A stretch of DNA of 34,165 nucleotides, from positions 1 through 34,165 of the forward strand of contig QHXQ01000063.1 of NCBI GenBank assembly GCA_003223935.1, read 5' to 3'. The notes under the pieces were generated by a model that worked only from the letters and a program-made list of their open reading frames with translations, searched no databases and was not told the DNA's origin. Below, in pieces: positions 32,412-34,165 of this stretch. Each line of letters opens with the position of its first letter. The first letter of the stretch is position 1. The translations under genes and the position numbers were made by a program. The DNA is from Acidobacteriota bacterium (GTDB lineage Bacteria > Acidobacteriota > Blastocatellia > Pyrinomonadales > Pyrinomonadaceae).

Positions 32412-33675
32412 CGACAGACCGCGTGGCGCGCGCCATAGCCCGGCGCACGCGCGTGCTCGCGTTGAGCGCGAGCGCGGCGGCAGTCATGAGTGGCGCGGGG
32501 GCGAAGGCGGCGCGGCGCAGCAGCGAGCAGACGCGCAGGCGTGCGGCGAAGCGCGCGCGATAATGTGCGCGATAGTCGGCGGCGAGCGCGTTGAAGTCGC
32601 TCGTGGCGCGCAAGGTTGGCCAAGCGCGCGTAATGACTTCGGCGGCGAGCGCGCCGCTCTCTAAAGCCATCAACATGCCGCTGCCGGTGAACGGATCGAT
32701 AAAGGCGGCGCTGTCGCCGACGGTCAATAAACCTTTAGCCGGCACGAGTCGCCAGCGGCCGAAACTCTCCAACGCGACCGCGAGCCATTCGGAGCGGACG
32801 CGCGCAGCAACGAGCGTCTCAGCCGCGCGCCGGTTCGTCAGCACAACTTCGCGCAGCACGCGCTCGGCATCGCTATGGCGCGCGCGCACGTCTCGCGCCG
32901 ACACGATGAAGCAGAGATTACTCAAACCATTTTCGACGCGACTCAAGCCGCCATAGCCGCCGCGATAAAAATAGATTTCGCACGCGCCCGCCGCCAGTTG
33001 CACGTCACTCAAGTGCGCTTTGAAAGCGACGAGCGGCGCGCGCCCTCTGACCGCGTGCCCATTTGCGTGTGCGTCCTCGTCTCGGCGCGCCCGCTCGACG
33101 CGCCGCGCCAACGCACGCGCCCGCCCCGTCGCGTCAATCGTCACAGGCGCGCGCAACGAAATCGTCGCGCCGTCGCGCTGCAACTCGACGCCGCGCACGC
33201 GCTTGTCCTCGATGATGAGGCCGCAGCCTTGCGCCTCTTCCAACACCTCGACGCCAACCGCGCGCGCGCGCAGCAACAAGCGTTGATCCATCTCTGCGCG
33301 ACTCAAGCCCAGCGCATCTGGCTGCGCGCCGGTAGCGTTGCCATCGGCTTGTGCATTGACCATTCTCGCGCCCTGTCCGAACCAAGCGCTCGGCACGGAG
33401 ACCTTGCGCCCGCCGCGCGTGTAGAAGTCCGTCGTCGAGACGCGCGCGCCGCCGGCCGCGCTCATCTGTTCGAGCACGCCCAACTCTGCGAAGTGCGCGA
33501 GGCACTCGGGCGAGATGAACTCGCCGCACAACTTCGCGCGCGGAAACTTCTTCTGCTCCGCGACGAGCACACGCGCGCCCGCCACAGCCAAACGGATCGC
33601 CGCGCTCGCGCCCGCCGGCCCGCCACCGACGATGAGCACGTCGTAATCATTCGTATTGTCGTCCCGCTTGTTCAT
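32383..33675 (-). CDS. NAD(P)/FAD-dependent oxidoreductase, geranylgeranyl-reductase-like
   Basis: About 430 residues from the ATG at 33675; a TTG at 33684 is the alternative. The FAD-binding motif is near the N-terminus (YDVLIVGGGPAGASAAIRLA), followed by KLCGEFISPECLAHFAELGV, typical of the geranylgeranyl reductase/flavin monooxygenase group; a second FAD contact is GLLTVGDSAAFIDPFTGSGM. The C-terminal region is Arg/Ala-rich. Its start follows the methyltransferase stop by 25 nt. In many bacteria such an oxidoreductase and a methyltransferase accompany a type III polyketide synthase, which would lie outside this window. The substrate is unknown. Confidence 0.82.
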   Translation of the reverse strand: MNKRDDNTNDYDVLIVGGGPAGASAAIRLAVAGARVLVAEQKKFPRAKLCGEFISPECLAHFAELGVLEQMSAAGGARVSTTDFYTRGGRKVSVPSAWFGQGARMVNAQADGNATGAQPDALGLSRAEMDQRLLLRARAVGVEVLEEAQGCGLIIEDKRVRGVELQRDGATISLRAPVTIDATGRARALARRVERARRDEDAHANGHAVRGRAPLVAFKAHLSDVQLAAGACEIYFYRGGYGGLSRVENGLSNLCFIVSARDVRARHSDAERVLREVVLTNRRAAETLVAARVRSEWLAVALESFGRWRLVPAKGLLTVGDSAAFIDPFTGSGMLMALESGALAAEVITRAWPTLRATSDFNALAADYRAHYRARFAARLRVCSLLRRAAFAPAPLMTAAALALNASTRVRRAMARATRSVVKPTELGEH

Positions 33676-33700
33676 GCGCGCCAAGTTTACTACCGGATCG

Positions 33701-34165
33701 TTACGCCTTGCTGCCGCTCAGCACCAACCGATACGGAAAATGCCGCCGCACCTCGATCCGTTTCAGGCCCGCTTGCTCGGCCAAGCGTTGCAACTCGCGT
33801 GGCCGAAAGCTGCGCCGGATCGAGAGCGCGCCGTCTTCGCGGATCAGCCGGTTGTGCAGAAACAGTCTGCCGATGGTCGTGTAAAAATAATAGGCCACCG
33901 GATGACGATGCAGATCGATCACGAAGATGCGCCGCCGGGCCACGCGCGCGAACTCGCGCAAGACGCGAACAATATCTTCGTCGCGGAAGTGATGCGTAAA
34001 GAGCGAACAGAGCACAAAATCGAACGCATCCGACGCGAACGGCAAACGAAAAGCATCGCCGCGCACCGCCGCGATCTCTTCAAAGCCGCGCGACTCTTCA
34101 AGGATCGCCCGCGCCGAACGCTCGTTCAATTCCAGCCCGACGAGCCGCGTGCGCCAATCATGCGC
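33701..34165 (-). CDS. Class I SAM-dependent methyltransferase, 5' part outside window
   Basis: The frame is open to the right edge, so the N-terminus (including the glycine-rich SAM motif) is cut off. The visible 154 residues contain VGLELNERSARAILE, GDAFRLPFASDAFDFVLCSL with FTHHF following, and ARRRIFVIDLHRHPVAYYFY, the usual motifs after the SAM-binding loop in methyltransferase_11-type enzymes, then RPRELQRLAEQAGLKRIEVR. It probably forms an operon with the FAD oxidoreductase. The acceptor is unknown; a polyketide or phenolic lipid is a contextual guess. Confidence 0.82.
   Translation of the reverse strand, partial: AHDWRTRLVGLELNERSARAILEESRGFEEIAAVRGDAFRLPFASDAFDFVLCSLFTHHFRDEDIVRVLREFARVARRRIFVIDLHRHPVAYYFYTTIGRLFLHNRLIREDGALSIRRSFRPRELQRLAEQAGLKRIEVRRHFPYRLVLSGSKA

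Noticed and set aside
32875..33999. A 374-residue plus-strand open frame antisense to the FAD oxidoreductase and methyltransferase
   Set aside because: Its product is Arg/Ala-rich with no domain, and the opposite strand encodes two clear enzyme families. The openness is due to GC-rich codon bias.
1..34165. tRNA, rRNA, CRISPR arrays, intact insertion sequences
   Set aside because: No cloverleaf-like conserved segments, regularly spaced repeats or transposase genes were recognised by reading the sequence; a dedicated scan was not possible.

Overview
The window looks like chromosome from an Acidobacteriota bacterium, most likely of the Blastocatellia type. The clues are a very large Oar-like TonB-dependent receptor with an N-terminal carboxypeptidase-regulatory domain, remnants of a DUF4214 secreted protein and of a regulator/TPR protein of a kind common in that phylum, a GC-rich sequence, and small Fis-type regulators. 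This assignment rests on gene families only; there is no rRNA or tRNA gene. I saw no CRISPR array, intact insertion sequence or prophage.

Layout. (1) Positions 1-1877, plus strand: three closely spaced genes, a 5'-truncated helix-turn-helix protein, a Fis-type DNA-binding protein, and a winged-helix protein whose C-terminus resembles the TIR-like NAD-hydrolase fold of PF10137. A strong hairpin at 1960-1995 separates them from the convergent block that follows. (2) Positions 2070-21797, minus strand: 18 intact genes and one pseudogene in one direction, many with overlapping start and stop codons. Read in transcription order they are an anchored di-haem cytochrome of the peroxidase/MauG type, a secreted helical protein, DUF2231, an unknown soluble protein, a broken DUF2231 copy, DoxX, YceI, a PoxB-like thiamine-diphosphate enzyme, a PPC/DUF296 protein, a LarA homologue, a second DUF2231, an unknown polytopic membrane protein, DUF1440, a GH39 glycosidase, a PF10091 'glycoamylase', gluconate-2-dehydrogenase subunit 3, a glycogen-debranching-type enzyme, an SDR and a GMC oxidoreductase. 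(3) Positions 22286-26577, plus strand: a hybrid histidine kinase and a LuxR-type response regulator, followed by a serine-recombinase-like remnant. (4) Positions 26958-30785, minus strand: the TonB-dependent receptor. (5) Positions 31067-32411: two decayed genes head to head. (6) Positions 32383-34165, minus strand: an FAD oxidoreductase and a methyltransferase that runs off the window.

How the genes may work together (inference). The long minus-strand block looks like a cytosolic carbohydrate programme: three glycosidases release sugar from a storage or osmotic glucan, the SDR and GMC/subunit-3 pair oxidise it, and PoxB-like and LarA-like enzymes handle pyruvate and lactate. The dehydrogenases lack the usual cytochrome c subunit. 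The block instead encodes several small membrane proteins (DUF2231 twice, an unknown polytopic protein, DUF1440, DoxX), of which the DUF2231 proteins carry paired membrane histidines and could take the electrons. The upstream di-haem cytochrome, YceI and DoxX suggest a redox or stress setting. The divergent hybrid kinase and response regulator are the nearest candidate regulators.

The most notable points are the winged-helix/TIR-like protein at 735-1877, the 3Fe-4S-like cysteine signature in the GMC enzyme, the cytochrome-less dehydrogenase pair beside DUF2231 proteins, and several gene breaks traceable to single events: a 1-nt deletion, an amber codon and an 8-bp tandem duplication.
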